From a bacterium M00.F.Ca.ET.205.01.1.1 (GTDB taxonomy: Bacteria; Pseudomonadota; Alphaproteobacteria; Rhizobiales; Rhizobiaceae), in the NCBI GenBank assembly GCA_004791255.1, contig SRUQ01000001.1:744001-808000 (forward strand): a DNA stretch of 64,000 nucleotides. Reading direction: 5' to 3'. The position numbers and the translations under genes are program-made. Below are positions 51,114 to 63,919 of this stretch, piece after piece (the first letter of the stretch is position 1; each line of letters opens with the position of its first letter). The notes beneath the pieces were generated by a model. It was not told the DNA's origin and did not search any database. It was given only the letters and a program-made list of their open reading frames with translations.

Positions 51114-53696
51114 ATGAGAGGGCTAAAGGACATTAGCGTCGGGACCAAGCTCTCGTTGGGCTTTGGGCTGGCGCTGCTGTGCGTCGTGGCCGTGGGAGTA
51201 TTTGGGGTCGCGCAACTGCGATCACTCAACAAGGTCACGAGCGAGATCACCAGCGTTTGGTTGCCCCAGGTCCAGATCGTCGGCGAGATGAAGCGCAACC
51301 TCGCGGAACACCAGCTCTATGCGACGTTGCGCGTGCGCACTGCCGAGGCTGCGCAGATAGCCGGCATTGAGAAGGAGATGGCGAGGGAAAGCGACGAAAT
51401 ACTGCAAGGTCGGCGCGCCTATCGCCGGAGTGCCGGATCGCTGGCCGAGCAGCAGCTGTTCGACCAGTTCGTCAACCTATGGACGGCCTACGAAGATTCC
51501 CTGACATCGATTTTCCCGCTCCTCGAAACAGGAGGGCGAACAATGGCTGTCAAGGAGTTCGAGACGGTATCGCTCCCGACCGTTGCCGCCGCCACGCAGC
51601 GATTGGACGACCTGCTGGCCCTCACCAACGAGCGCAGCACGGCCGCGGCGGTGATGGCGGACAGGACCTACACCGTTGCGCAAAGATTGACTTGGCTGGC
51701 AGTTCTTTTTGCCGCCGGGTGTCTTGGTGGGCTTGTCGCCTGGATACGCCACAATGTCAGCAAGCCGATCCTCGCCGTGACCGAGGCGATGCGTTGCTTG
51801 GCGCAGGGCGAGCGCCGTTCGAGTCTCATTGCGCTGAAAAGGGATCGGCAGGACGAGGTTGGAGTGCTGTTCTCGGCCTTTGCCGGCTACCGGGCCAGCC
51901 TGGAGCGCAGCGATGCCTTGGCCCGAGAAGCCGAGCTGGAGCGGCAGCAATTGGCCGCGGCCGCCGCCAATATGCCCGTAGGGCTTTGCATGTTCGATGC
52001 GGAGAGGCGGCTGGTTCTGTGCAACCAAAGCTACGCCGATCTCTACCATGTGCCGGAGCCCCTGACTCGTCCCGGCACGCCGTGGATCGATTTGATGCGG
52101 TTCCGGATCGCGGCGGGCCTCTATGCCGGCCATGACCCGGAAAAGTATGTGCAGCAGCTGACGGAGACCATCGATCGCGCAGAGCGGACGGTGAGCCTGG
52201 TGGAACTCAGGGACGGACGCACCATCGACCTCATCCATCAGCCACTGCCGGGCGGCGGGTGGCTTGCCACTCACCATGACGTGACCGACTTGCGGCGGAG
52301 CGAAGCCAAGATTTCATACATGGCGCGCCACGACGGACTTACCGAGCTTCCAAATCGCATATTGTTCCGCGAACGCGCCGAGGAGGCTTTGGTCGAGATG
52401 CGGCGTGATGGTAGCAAGATTGCTTTCCACTGCCTCGATCTCGATCATTTCAAGATGGTCAACGACACGCTGGGGCACCCGGTTGGCGACGCCTTGCTGA
52501 AGGAGGTCGCCGCCAGACTGAAACAGGTGGCCCGTGAAGGCGACACCGTGGCAAGGCTCGGCGGCGATGAGTTCGTGATCATTCAAACCGCGGTTGATCA
52601 GCCGGTCGAGGCGACAGCTCTTGCCCAACGGGTCATTGATGGGCTGAGCGCACCTTATGTCGTCGATGGCCACGGGGTTATGATCAGCGCCAGCATCGGC
52701 ATCTCGATCGCGCCGGACGATGGCATTGACGCCGACCAACTTCTCAAGACCGGCGACATGGCGCTCTACCGGGCGAAGGCGGAAGGCCGCGGAACCTACA
52801 GGTTCTTCGAACCGGAAATGGATGCGCGCATGCAGGCGCGGCGGTTTCTCGAACTCGACCTGCGCGAAGCGGTGGTGCGGCAGCAGTTCGAAATCTACTA
52901 CCAACCGCTCCTCAATCTCGACCGCGGCGAGGTCAGCTGCTTCGAGGCGCTGCTGCGCTGGCATCACCCGACGCGCGGCATCGTATCCCCGGGAGAATTC
53001 ATCCCGCTGGCCGAGGACATCGGCCTCATCGTCCCGATCGGTGAATGGGTTATCAAGCAAGCCTGTCTCGACGCGGCAAGCTGGCCCGGTAGCATCAAGG
53101 TCGCCGTCAATCTGTGCCCGGCGCAATTTCGCAACGCGCGCTTGCTCTCCACCATCGTCGAGGCATTGGATATCTCGGGACTGCCCCCCAGCCGGCTTGA
53201 GCTTGAGATCACCGAGACAGTGCTGCTGGCCAACAGCCAGGCGACTCTCTCGATGCTGCAACATATCCACATGCTCGGCGTTCATATCGCGATGGACGAC
53301 TTCGGAACCGGATATTCGAGCTTGAGCTATCTGCGCTCGTTCCCATTCGACAAGATCAAGATCGATCAATCCTTCATCACGGACGCCGGAGATATCGACA
53401 GTTCCGTCGCCATCATTCGAGCGGTCACGAGCCTCGGCAACAGCCTCGGGATGCAGACCACCGCCGAGGGCGTCGAGACCGTGGAGCAGCTGGAACGGGT
53501 CCGAAGAGAAGGCTGCACCGAGGCGCAGGGCTTCCTGCTCAGCCGCCCGCTGCCCGCGCGGGACATCCCCGCGATGCTGGAGCGGACCCGCGCCGTGGTG
53601 GCGGGCGAGATCATTGAGACCGAACCCGAAACGTCAGGCGAGCGAGACACGGACAAGCCGGGCAGGCGTCGCAGTAGGGCGTCTGTCCCCGCCTAA
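51114..53696 (+). CDS. GGDEF-EAL cyclic-di-GMP enzyme with HAMP and PAS domains
   Basis: An 860-residue membrane sensor. A first helix (about 13-33), a four-helix-bundle periplasmic domain, a second helix (about 195-215), HAMP, and a PAS-like domain (about 285-395) are followed by GGDEF and EAL domains. The diguanylate cyclase A-site is intact (RLGGDEF, 483-487), as is the phosphodiesterase start FEALLRW (EAL at 611-613) with later DDFGTGYSSL. Either or both activities may be used. No Shine-Dalgarno is clear before the ATG at 51114. The gene looks intact inside the accessory segment. Confidence 0.93.
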   Translation: MRGLKDISVGTKLSLGFGLALLCVVAVGVFGVAQLRSLNKVTSEITSVWLPQVQIVGEMKRNLAEHQLYATLRVRTAEAAQIAGIEKEMARESDEILQGRRAYRRSAGSLAEQQLFDQFVNLWTAYEDSLTSIFPLLETGGRTMAVKEFETVSLPTVAAATQRLDDLLALTNERSTAAAVMADRTYTVAQRLTWLAVLFAAGCLGGLVAWIRHNVSKPILAVTEAMRCLAQGERRSSLIALKRDRQDEVGVLFSAFAGYRASLERSDALAREAELERQQLAAAAANMPVGLCMFDAERRLVLCNQSYADLYHVPEPLTRPGTPWIDLMRFRIAAGLYAGHDPEKYVQQLTETIDRAERTVSLVELRDGRTIDLIHQPLPGGGWLATHHDVTDLRRSEAKISYMARHDGLTELPNRILFRERAEEALVEMRRDGSKIAFHCLDLDHFKMVNDTLGHPVGDALLKEVAARLKQVAREGDTVARLGGDEFVIIQTAVDQPVEATALAQRVIDGLSAPYVVDGHGVMISASIGISIAPDDGIDADQLLKTGDMALYRAKAEGRGTYRFFEPEMDARMQARRFLELDLREAVVRQQFEIYYQPLLNLDRGEVSCFEALLRWHHPTRGIVSPGEFIPLAEDIGLIVPIGEWVIKQACLDAASWPGSIKVAVNLCPAQFRNARLLSTIVEALDISGLPPSRLELEITETVLLANSQATLSMLQHIHMLGVHIAMDDFGTGYSSLSYLRSFPFDKIKIDQSFITDAGDIDSSVAIIRAVTSLGNSLGMQTTAEGVETVEQLERVRREGCTEAQGFLLSRPLPARDIPAMLERTRAVVAGEIIETEPETSGERDTDKPGRRRSRASVPA

Positions 53697-53956
53697 CCGG
53701 GATGCAAGCGAAAAACAGTGCCAACGAACATGAGTTTGCCGGCCTAGTTCAGGCCGCCACTCGGATCATGTCGATAGCGGGTGTGTAGGTCGGCGCGGCT
53801 CGAAATTAGGTGTGCTGAGCGCCGGTCAAAGTGGGATTAGCTTGTCATATCGATTATGGGATCCAGGTTGAACCCGACTTGCAGGACTCTGCTCGTAACC
53901 GAGCAGATCAACCTCACATTCGGTCGCTGCTCTTCACGGCTGCACCAACATCCCGC

Positions 53957-54524
53957 CTACGGCCGCTGGGCTCGGGCGACGAGACCATTCTGAGTGAGCG
54001 GCGTTTTATATACCCGTTCGGTCGTCAGTACCTTGCGTTCACGACAGATACGCCGGCGATCCTCCTGCTCCGGTGTTGGCTCTTTGACCATTGCACATAT
54101 GCGCGGTTCGCCTCGCTTGAAGGCAAGGAGAGACGAGCGTTTCACCATCGATCTTATCGGTTTTGGCTCGGCGACTGCGACGAGACACTGCGATAGAAGC
54201 GGGATCAACGACGTAGCTCTCGATCCCCGCCTTGCTCAGAACCCGATGGATCCAGGAGCCATCGAGCCCGGCTTCCTGGATAGCGACGACGGGGAAGTCT
54301 GGCCCCATGCGTGCTCTTGCCTTCTCTCGCACGCTATCGAAGCGACGGAACAAGGCGGATAAATCACCACTGGGGACACTGTGTTTCGACAACTTCTCGC
54401 CGCCACCTGGCGACAACGACGAGATCAGCCAGGTTGAACGGCTGAGCTCCAGCGATACGAAGATTGCGCCCAGACCAGTCCGGATAGCAGTCAGAGTTTC
54501 GGATCGGTCGGCCACTACATGCAT
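53957..54524 (-). mobile_element. IS110-family transposase remnant
   Basis: The N-terminal part of an IS110 (DEDD) transposase: SLELSRSTWLISSLSPGGGE, then IQEAGLDGSWIHRVL and SRRSRRAKTDKIDGETLV. After that the matching continuation (LLAFKRGEPRICAMVKEPTP) is in another frame, showing a frameshift, and it ends early at 53957 without the C-terminal IS110 domain. It cannot encode an active transposase. The ATG of the remnant is at 54524. Confidence 0.85.
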
Positions 54525-54646
54525 GGTGTTCCTCCGCGGGGTGTTTGTTAGCAGCGTCACTCTGCCAGAGCACGCGCCGCTATCCATCCGTCGCCATGGG
54601 ATCTGGTGATTGTTCATGTCGCCGATTCCCGCGAAGGAACGCCACC

Positions 54647-55041
54647 ATGACCAAGATTGAAAGTAAGACCGCCAGCGCTGCCGTCAAAGACATTCTGCTT
54701 TCAGACCCGGACGGACTTCACGAAATGATCCGTGCGGTGATGCAGGAGGTGCTCGAGGCCGAGATGGACGACGGTGGAGGAGACCATCGAGCGCACGCTG
54801 ACCTTCTTTTGCCTGCCGCGCCAGCATCACAAGCATCTCAAGAGCACCAACATGCTTGAACGGCTCAATGAGGAAATCCGCCGGCGCACCTATGTCGTGC
54901 GCATCTTCCCCAACGCCGAAAGCTGCCTGCGCCTCGTCAGGGCGCCGGCTGTCGAAACCAACGAAAACTGGATGGAGGCCCTACATCAACATTGACGACC
55001 TGCGCGAGCACAAGAAGCTCGCTCTACGCCAAGCCGCATGA
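54647..55041 (+). mobile_element. IS256-family transposase remnant with internal deletion
   Basis: The first 40 or so codons (MTKIESKTASAAVKDILLSD then EMIRAVMQEVLEAEMDD) match the start of an IS256/mutator transposase. They run directly into the C-terminal part (TFFCLPRQHHKHLKSTNMLE, ERLNEEIRRRTYVVRIFPNA) in another frame. The catalytic core between them is gone. The final codons DLREHKKLALRQAA end at 55041. It lies 120 bases from the IS110 remnant. Confidence 0.88.
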
Positions 55042-55339
55042 CCAGCATCGTGGCCGCCCCATTTTGCAGAACTTGACGCACACAACCGCCACTTCGAGTT
55101 TACCGACCGCACCGAGTCATCCACGCAAAGACCTGCGCAGCGTCAGCTTCAGAGCTTGGTCCCACCGGCTGAACGCCAAAAAAGCGGATCTTGGCCATCG
55201 GAAGCGCCCTCAACCGACTGAGAGGTTTCGGCTTATGCGATGCGACTGGCAGTCCTGCGCTCCGGGGACAAGGCCGTGGCGGCAGAAGATCCCCTGGACA
55301 TCAGGCGATGTCCGGAAGGCAGCATCGTAGTAACGGTTT
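55042..55339. other. Spacer between IS256 remnant and kinase gene
   Basis: About 300 bases with no recognised gene; it may include the former right end of the IS256 copy. I could not identify a matching terminal inverted repeat with confidence. Confidence 0.4.
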
Positions 55340-56107
55340 TTACGCCGCTCGCGGCACGCGCGAGGTGAACGTCGCCCGGGTGACCGACACGCTGGTGCCG
55401 TCAATATCGCTGATAATCTCCACCCTGGCCTCCAGTTGTTTCACCAGTGCTTCGACGATGGCTGTTCCAAGTCCGGTAGCCGGTACGTCGTTGGCGATCT
55501 TGCCGACGCCATTGTCCGAAACCGTCAGTTTCCAGTCACTGCCCGCGGTCTCGTAGCTCACCTGGATGCGAGCGCCGGTTCTCTTCTTGGGGAAAGCATA
55601 TTTGATGGCGTTGAGCACGAGTTCGGTGACAATTAGTCCCAGACTGACTGCCCTTTGCGAATCTATCCTGCCGCCTTCGGCCATTACGGTGACCGTGATC
55701 GGCTGGGCTTCGCCGACCATCGACGAGGCGAGGCTGCTGCACAATTTCGGTAGGTAAGAGCCGACATCGATCTCGTCGACGCCGGCGGAGGTGTGGAGAT
55801 GGCGTTGCACCTCGGCCACGGACAGAACGCGCTGATGGGCGTCCTTGAGATGCTGGCGCGTCTCTTCCGACGTCACCGAGCGTGCCTTCAGCAACAGGAT
55901 CGAGGCAATGATCTGCAGGCTGTTGGCAACCCGATGCTCCATCTCGCGCAGCAGGACGTCTTTCTGCCGAAGCAGGTCTTCGGTGCGACCGAGCAGTTCT
56001 TCCTTCTCCCGCTCGATGATACGACGGGCCGTTATGTCATTGAAGGCGAGAAGGATGGTGATGGCCGAACTATGGTCGTAAAGCACCTTGCGGGCATTGA
56101 GCAGCAT
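55340..56107 (-). CDS. HWE/HisKA_2-type sensor histidine kinase, probably 5'-truncated
   Basis: The 255-codon frame begins inside a PAS domain (TILLAFNDIT), followed by a coiled stretch and the phospho-acceptor region REMEHRVANSLQIIASILLL with H58. The ATP-binding domain has the N-box ELVLNAIKYAFP and the G-box DNGVG. The frame stays open 5' through GRRT into the hsp20 end, and intact relatives have a longer PAS N-terminus, so the gene seems truncated by the hsp20 junction. No ribosome site precedes the ATG at 56107. A partner response regulator is not seen. Confidence 0.72.
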   Translation of the reverse strand: MLLNARKVLYDHSSAITILLAFNDITARRIIEREKEELLGRTEDLLRQKDVLLREMEHRVANSLQIIASILLLKARSVTSEETRQHLKDAHQRVLSVAEVQRHLHTSAGVDEIDVGSYLPKLCSSLASSMVGEAQPITVTVMAEGGRIDSQRAVSLGLIVTELVLNAIKYAFPKKRTGARIQVSYETAGSDWKLTVSDNGVGKIANDVPATGLGTAIVEALVKQLEARVEIISDIDGTSVSVTRATFTSRVPRAA

Positions 56108-56151
56108 GGTGCGACGGCCGATCCGCGTTCCTGAGCCATGCTTGCCTCCCT

Positions 56152-56586
56152 CTATCCCTTGATCTGGATCTTCTTCGGCCGATCCGCCTCCGGCCGGTGC
56201 AACTCGACTTCGAGCAGCCCGTTGGCGAAACGCGCCTCGACCCGTTCCGGGTCGACGCGGAATGGCAATTGCACTGTCCGGGAGAAGGTCCCATAGGCGC
56301 GCTCACGGCGGTGCCAGACGGATTTCTCGTCCTCCGTTCGAGGCTCGCGCGTTCCCTTCAATGTCAGAATGTTCTCGCGCACCGTGAGGCCGATTTCGTC
56401 AGGTGATATCCCCGGCAGTTCCGCGGCCACCGCCACGCTGTCCTCGCCAGTCCAAAGATTGATCGGCGGAAACTCCTGAGCGGCGCTGGCGGTCAGCCCG
56501 GCCAAACGCTGGTTTACTTCCTGTTGCATGCGCCGCATTTCCACAAACGGATCGAACCCGATGCGGCCGAAATCCGACAAAAGCAT
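56152..56586 (-). CDS. Hsp20-family small heat shock protein
   Basis: A 144-residue alpha-crystallin chaperone. The N-terminus MLLSDFGRIGFDPFVEMRRM is followed by the crystallin domain (about 45-135) with VAAELPGISPDEIGLTV, and a C-terminal IQIKG anchoring motif. AGGAGG lies six bases before the ATG at 56586, whereas it would touch the ATG two codons upstream; the shorter start is therefore used. It probably heads a message including the kinase remnant. Expression likely rises on heat or stress, but no ROSE-like element was recognised. Confidence 0.93.
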   Translation of the reverse strand: MLLSDFGRIGFDPFVEMRRMQQEVNQRLAGLTASAAQEFPPINLWTGEDSVAVAAELPGISPDEIGLTVRENILTLKGTREPRTEDEKSVWHRRERAYGTFSRTVQLPFRVDPERVEARFANGLLEVELHRPEADRPKKIQIKG

Positions 56587-57315
56587 GTACATCCTCCTAT
56601 GATTCACGACCTTGCATGATTGCCACGCGCGACACGTGCGTGCGCACCGGAAGCGGAATCGATCGATGGCAACAGGAGGGGCGATCAGCACAGAGACCGA
56701 GCGGCCCGATCGCGCAACCTCGCAGAATGCGAGAAAGAGGGGTTCGGGCAGACGCCGGAACACATCCTCCTTGCGAAGCGACATGAACCGAACTCGATCC
56801 ACCGTAGGGCCGGACCGTCATTCCCGTGCCAGGACCCGATAGCGGCATCCGGCTTTATCATTAGGTGGCCCCAAATGGCCTTTCACGAGGTGATCTTTGA
56901 CATTCCACCAGTCACCTCTTCGGCAACAGCGGGGTCCCTTCGAATCCGTAGCCACGTTGCCTCTAGTCGCTGATTTGGCTTCCCTTTGCGCAACTGTCGG
57001 GATCGACGAAGCGTCCCGAATTGCACCGCGGTTCGATCAACTGATCGCAGGCGACGCGCCGCATCGTCATGGTAGCTGACGAATGAATCGGCATGACACG
57101 TCGCAGTGACCGAGACATCAAGCCAGCACCTATGTCGGCTTGCCGCAAGTCAAAAGAATCCAGCCCTGCGTGCCGCGTTCGCTGACCTTCGCCAGTGACG
57201 CCATTTGCATTTCGGCCGGACAGATGGGCACAGACATGTGCAATTCCCGCATCGCCCATTATTGGAACTCACAAGGCGGCGTTCTTTCCGTCTTGGCGAG
57301 CAGCGGGCCAACGCG
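56587..57315. other. Intergenic region without a supported gene
   Basis: 729 bases holding only short frames on both strands with no recognisable protein. The left ~200 bases include the hsp20 leader. The composition and lack of features fit decayed accessory DNA. Confidence 0.45.
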
Positions 57316-57644
57316 TTACCGGCGGTGATCTTCCTGCAGCTTTAAATCAGTCGCCACCAACGACGAAATCAGATTTGGCCAGCACGCCGGCAATCCTGGC
57401 AAATCCCACAATGCTTGCCGCGCCTGCTCGGGTGTCATCTGTCCGGCGATCGCTGCGTTGCTGCTTCTCACCGCGCAACTGAATACCGGTCCCCGACGCG
57501 CTTTTGGCCACTGATTCAGGAATACGAGCGCTTCGCGCACTGTGTTGATGTCGTGACGACGTCGTTGGTCTTAACCTGGACCGGCGATAGGAAAGCCAGA
57601 CCGGTTATTCTTACCTCCCTGCGATCGCACGCTGGATCTTTCAT
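57316..57644 (-). pseudogene. DUF982 family protein, frameshifted
   Basis: DUF982 proteins are small (80-100 residues), common in rhizobia and of unknown role. The first part, LSPVQVKTNDVVTT, and the second, TVREALVFLNQWPKARRGPV, are in different frames. One missing base near 57545 would rejoin them into the normal pattern PVxVKT...INTVREALxFLxxWP. Start is taken at ATG 57644. Probably non-functional unless the sequence has an error. Confidence 0.65.
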
Positions 57645-58167
57645 TCGGTGGTTGGTTGCGTGACAGGTTTCGAACGTTAGGTCTTGTTTTCTCTGGAAGA
57701 TCGGGCTGTACGACATAATCCAAATGTTGCGACGCAGCGAAGGCTTCTGCTGGTTCCCGAGTTGAAAAAGCCAGTTGCACCTGGATGAGTGTGTCGCCGC
57801 CACCCAATAGCCCATCAGATGTTCAATGGCAGGCGGCGTCCGACGCTCGAACAGCAAGCGCCACGGCCGGCGGGTAGCCGATGCCACAGCTTTGGAGCTG
57901 CCCCGGATACTATTATAAGACCGATTGACGCGGGGCTCGACGCGTTTGCGGCAAATAAGCTCGAGTGTGGACAGAGATGTGACGTTCTATTGAGTCGCTG
58001 ACCCAATCGGTAGCGACCTGGTGATCCACGCAACCAATTCCGGTCGTTTCTGTCACTAAGAACTCGATATTCGCTATTTGCACCTCGAAAGTCGCATAAT
58101 TGGCAGTGAGAAACTCAACGCGTTGTGAGGATGGCATAGAGAAGCAGTAGCCCCTTCTCTAGTCTCG
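57645..58167. other. Intergenic region without a supported gene
   Basis: 523 bases between the DUF982 remnant and the 3' end of thiD. Short minus-strand frames (for example 57913-58137, 74 codons) show no recognised family and no ribosome site. No clear terminator for the thi operon was found here. Confidence 0.4.
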
Positions 58168-58983
58168 CTACGGGAAAAATTCTGGAAAATGGGTCTGCTT
58201 GGCTGGACGCAGAACGCTGTGGTTATTCAGCCGGCATTTCTGAAGCCTCTCCAAGACAAACAGCTTGCCTTCGCGCACGCTGTCTTCGAGCGGCTTCGGC
58301 TTCGCCAGATGCGCCGCAATCGCGCTGGCCAGCATGCAACCTGTCCCGCGCATCGATGTGGCAAGGCGCGGTGCATCGAAGCGGATGGGTTCGTGCCCGG
58401 AGCGTAACAGAATATCGGTCGACCGGGTTCCCGACGCATGCCCACCCTTGATCAGCAGGGCTTGAGGGCCGGCGGCCAGCAGTCTTTTTCCTTGTTGGAG
58501 CGCTCCGTCCTCATCCACTGCCAGTTCGGAGCCACTAAGGAGCGCCAGTTCAGGGAGGTTGGGCGTGACAATGCAGCAAAGCGGCATAAGATCGCGCTTC
58601 ATGGCAGCGATAGCGCCTGCTTGCAGAAGTGCGCGGCCTGAGGTGGAGGCCAGCACAGGGTCGAGTACTGCGGGGACATGCGGAAATTTGCGCAGCACTG
58701 CGGCAACGGCAACAATGATCTTGGCAGTCGCCAGCATGCCGATCTTGATTGTGGCCACGTCGTTGGCCTGCAGCGCGGCGCACATCTGATTGGCCACCAG
58801 GCTAGGTGGCGAATAATAGATTTCGATCACGGCGTCATGCGTTTGCACCGTTAGCGCTGTGACGGCGAGACAGGTGCGCACGCCAATGGCAGAGATCGTC
58901 TCGATATCGCGTGCAATTCCAGCACCGCCACTGGAGTCCGATCCACCGACGACAAGCACATGTGGTTCTCGCCTCAGCGCCAT
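58168..58983 (-). CDS. thiD: Hydroxymethylpyrimidine (phosphate) kinase
   Basis: A 271-residue ribokinase-fold enzyme that phosphorylates HMP and HMP-P to HMP-PP for thiamine synthesis. Motifs are GGSDSSGGAGIARDI at the N-terminus, DPVLASTSG, and the C-terminal GTGCMLASAIA with the anion hole. The start at 58983 overlaps the thiE stop by ten bases, giving the normal N-terminus. It is the last gene of the operon. Its position after thiE agrees with the joint function of the two products. Confidence 0.94.
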   Translation of the reverse strand: MALRREPHVLVVGGSDSSGGAGIARDIETISAIGVRTCLAVTALTVQTHDAVIEIYYSPPSLVANQMCAALQANDVATIKIGMLATAKIIVAVAAVLRKFPHVPAVLDPVLASTSGRALLQAGAIAAMKRDLMPLCCIVTPNLPELALLSGSELAVDEDGALQQGKRLLAAGPQALLIKGGHASGTRSTDILLRSGHEPIRFDAPRLATSMRGTGCMLASAIAAHLAKPKPLEDSVREGKLFVLERLQKCRLNNHSVLRPAKQTHFPEFFP

Positions 58984-59579
58984 TGGTCCGTCTTTTCGAT
59001 CCATTCTCGCGTGCGCGCCTCGGGGTCGTCGTTGAGCGTGATGTCGGTCACCACCGCCGCGCTGTCCGCGCCAGCCGCAAAGACACCGTCGAGCCGCTCA
59101 GGGTTGAGGCCACCAATGGCGACCAATTGAAACGGCGCGACCTGGCGCTTCCATTCGCTGATCCGTTCGACCCCTTGCGGCGCCCATTTCATCTTCTTCA
59201 GGATGGTCGGATAGATGGGTCCAAGCGCTATGTAGTCAGGCTCGGCGGCCATCGCCGTTTCCAGCTCCTGATGATCATGTGTGCTCAGTCCGAGCCTTAC
59301 GCCGGCTGCCCGTATCGCCAAGAGGTCAGCGGTCTGCAAATCCTCCTGGCCGAGATGTATGAAGTCGCAGCCTTCCTCGATTGCCAGGCGCCAGTGGTCG
59401 TTGACGATGAGTTGGCACTGGTATCGAGCACACAAGGCCTTCGCGGTGCGGATCTCCGCGCGCAACCCAGCCTCATCCACGGTCTTGATGCGCAGTTGCA
59501 GAAGCCGGACTCCGAGTGGGACCAGCCGTTCGATCCAGGCAGCGCTGTCGACGATCAGATAAAAGGGATCGAGCTTCAT
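58974..59579 (-). CDS. thiE: Thiamine-phosphate synthase
   Basis: A 201-residue TIM-barrel enzyme joining HMP-PP and thiazole phosphate to thiamine phosphate. Family motifs are [27 protein letters not shown] and [11 protein letters not shown], with the phosphate-binding VAIGGL near the C-terminus. It is slightly short but complete. The ATG overlaps the thiG stop (ATGA) and the 3' end overlaps thiD. Confidence 0.94.
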   Translation of the reverse strand: MKLDPFYLIVDSAAWIERLVPLGVRLLQLRIKTVDEAGLRAEIRTAKALCARYQCQLIVNDHWRLAIEEGCDFIHLGQEDLQTADLLAIRAAGVRLGLSTHDHQELETAMAAEPDYIALGPIYPTILKKMKWAPQGVERISEWKRQVAPFQLVAIGGLNPERLDGVFAAGADSAAVVTDITLNDDPEARTREWIEKTDQWR

Positions 59580-60349
59580 GAAAAAACGGCCCTGCCGACC
59601 ATCGGTGTCGATGGCACGGCGACGTCGCGCGGTTCGAGCATTCCCGAACTGAACGCCTCACGACCGGCGTCGACCGCCTTACCGAAAGCACGCGCCATGC
59701 CGACCGGATATGCCGCCTTGGCGACCGCTGTGTTCAGGAGCACGGCGTCAAAGCCGAGTTCCATGACGGTGGCCGCGTGCGACGGCCGTCCGAGCCCCGC
59801 ATCCACAATCAGCGGGACGCCAGGGAAATATCCGCGCATCGAGCGCAGCGCCGTCATGTTGACCGGTCCCAAGGCGGAACCGATCGGTGCGCACCACGGC
59901 ATCAGGACCTTGCAGCCCGTTTCCAGCAGCCGCTCGGCGACAACGAGATCGTCGGTGGTATAGGGGAATACCGCAAAGCCGTCCTCGCACAGGATGCGGG
60001 CGGCTTCAACCAGACCGAACACATCCGGCTGTAGCGTGTCGTGATTGCCGATCACTTCGAGCTTGATCCAGTTGGTGCCGAAGACCTCGCGCGCCATTTT
60101 CGCGGTGGTGACGGCTTCCTTGACGGAGAGGCAGCCGGCGGTATTGGGCAGGATTCTGGCGCCCAGCGAGCGGATCAACGACCAGAATTGTTCGCCGGCT
60201 CTACCGCCCGCCATCTCACGCCGCAACGAGACGGTCACCACCGACGTGCCCGACGCCTTGACTGCATCGGCAAGGATGGCCGGCGAAGGATATTGAGCGG
60301 TGCCGAGAAGCAGGCGCGACGAAAGCTCGGTTCCATAAAGCTCCAACAT
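59576..60349 (-). CDS. thiG: Thiazole synthase
   Basis: A 257-residue TIM-barrel enzyme forming the thiazole ring from deoxyxylulose phosphate, ThiS thiocarboxylate and dehydroglycine. The Schiff-base Lys is K96 in WIKLEVIGN, with the family start [13 protein letters not shown] and the end [16 protein letters not shown]. It lies one base after thiS and overlaps thiE by four bases. With ThiO supplying iminoglycine, this is the aerobic branch. Confidence 0.96.
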   Translation of the reverse strand: MLELYGTELSSRLLLGTAQYPSPAILADAVKASGTSVVTVSLRREMAGGRAGEQFWSLIRSLGARILPNTAGCLSVKEAVTTAKMAREVFGTNWIKLEVIGNHDTLQPDVFGLVEAARILCEDGFAVFPYTTDDLVVAERLLETGCKVLMPWCAPIGSALGPVNMTALRSMRGYFPGVPLIVDAGLGRPSHAATVMELGFDAVLLNTAVAKAAYPVGMARAFGKAVDAGREAFSSGMLEPRDVAVPSTPMVGRAVFS

Positions 60350-60516
60350 GCTAGCCGCCCTGCATGGGCGAGAGGATTTCGATCCGGTCGCCGTCGCTCA
60401 ACTGGAACTCCGTGCGGTTGGCTTTGTGCACGAGGTCGCCGTTGACGGCGGTGGCGAGCCAATCGCCCTCATAGTCGAGCGCGGCAAGCAACTCGGCCAG
60501 CGTGGTGGCGGCAATC

Positions 60517-63565
<3,049 letters not shown>

Positions 63566-63602
63566 ATGCCTCAAGTTGAATGGGCCGGTGCTGCTTTGTC
63601 AA

Positions 63603-63632
63603 GCGCCTTCGGGCGCCTTCGGGCGCCTTCGG
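63603..63632. repeat. Three tandem 10-bp repeats
   Basis: The unit GCGCCTTCGG is present three times head to tail, with partial copies at both ends. It stands about 40 bases upstream of the riboswitch and may be part of the thi promoter region or a simple slippage product. Confidence 0.8.
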
Positions 63633-63691
63633 CCGGTGGCGACGTCCGGCGGCCGGCCGAGCGGAGAGCTCGCGCATGCATCGGGGACAAG

Positions 63692-63919
63692 TCACGCCCC
63701 GTAGACCAGGGCTGGAATGGCCAAAGTCTCATTCGCTTCGTGAAGGATGGAAAAACTGTATCGGCCATGTGCGTCGAGATCGACCGAGTAGCTCAGGCGG
63801 TCACGGATGTGGTTATCCTGGTCGAAGGCGACGATTTGCGGCTTCAGCGAGGTGATTTGCACCACGTCCAGGTAGATGGAGTTGCAGATATGATCTGGTC
63901 GTCGGGCTGGCAGGTGCAA
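63692..63919 (-). other. Possible gene remnant at the right edge
   Basis: A 75-codon minus-strand frame (VVQITSLKPQIVAFDQDNHI and onward to VYGA) with protein-like composition, but a stop lies four codons before its TTG start and no ribosome site is seen. It may be the 3' part of a broken gene. The rest of 63566-64000, about 435 bases, shows no supported gene. Confidence 0.25.

Noticed and set aside
57913..58137. A 74-codon minus-strand frame beside the thi operon
   Set aside because: No recognised motif and no ribosome site; likely chance in decayed DNA.
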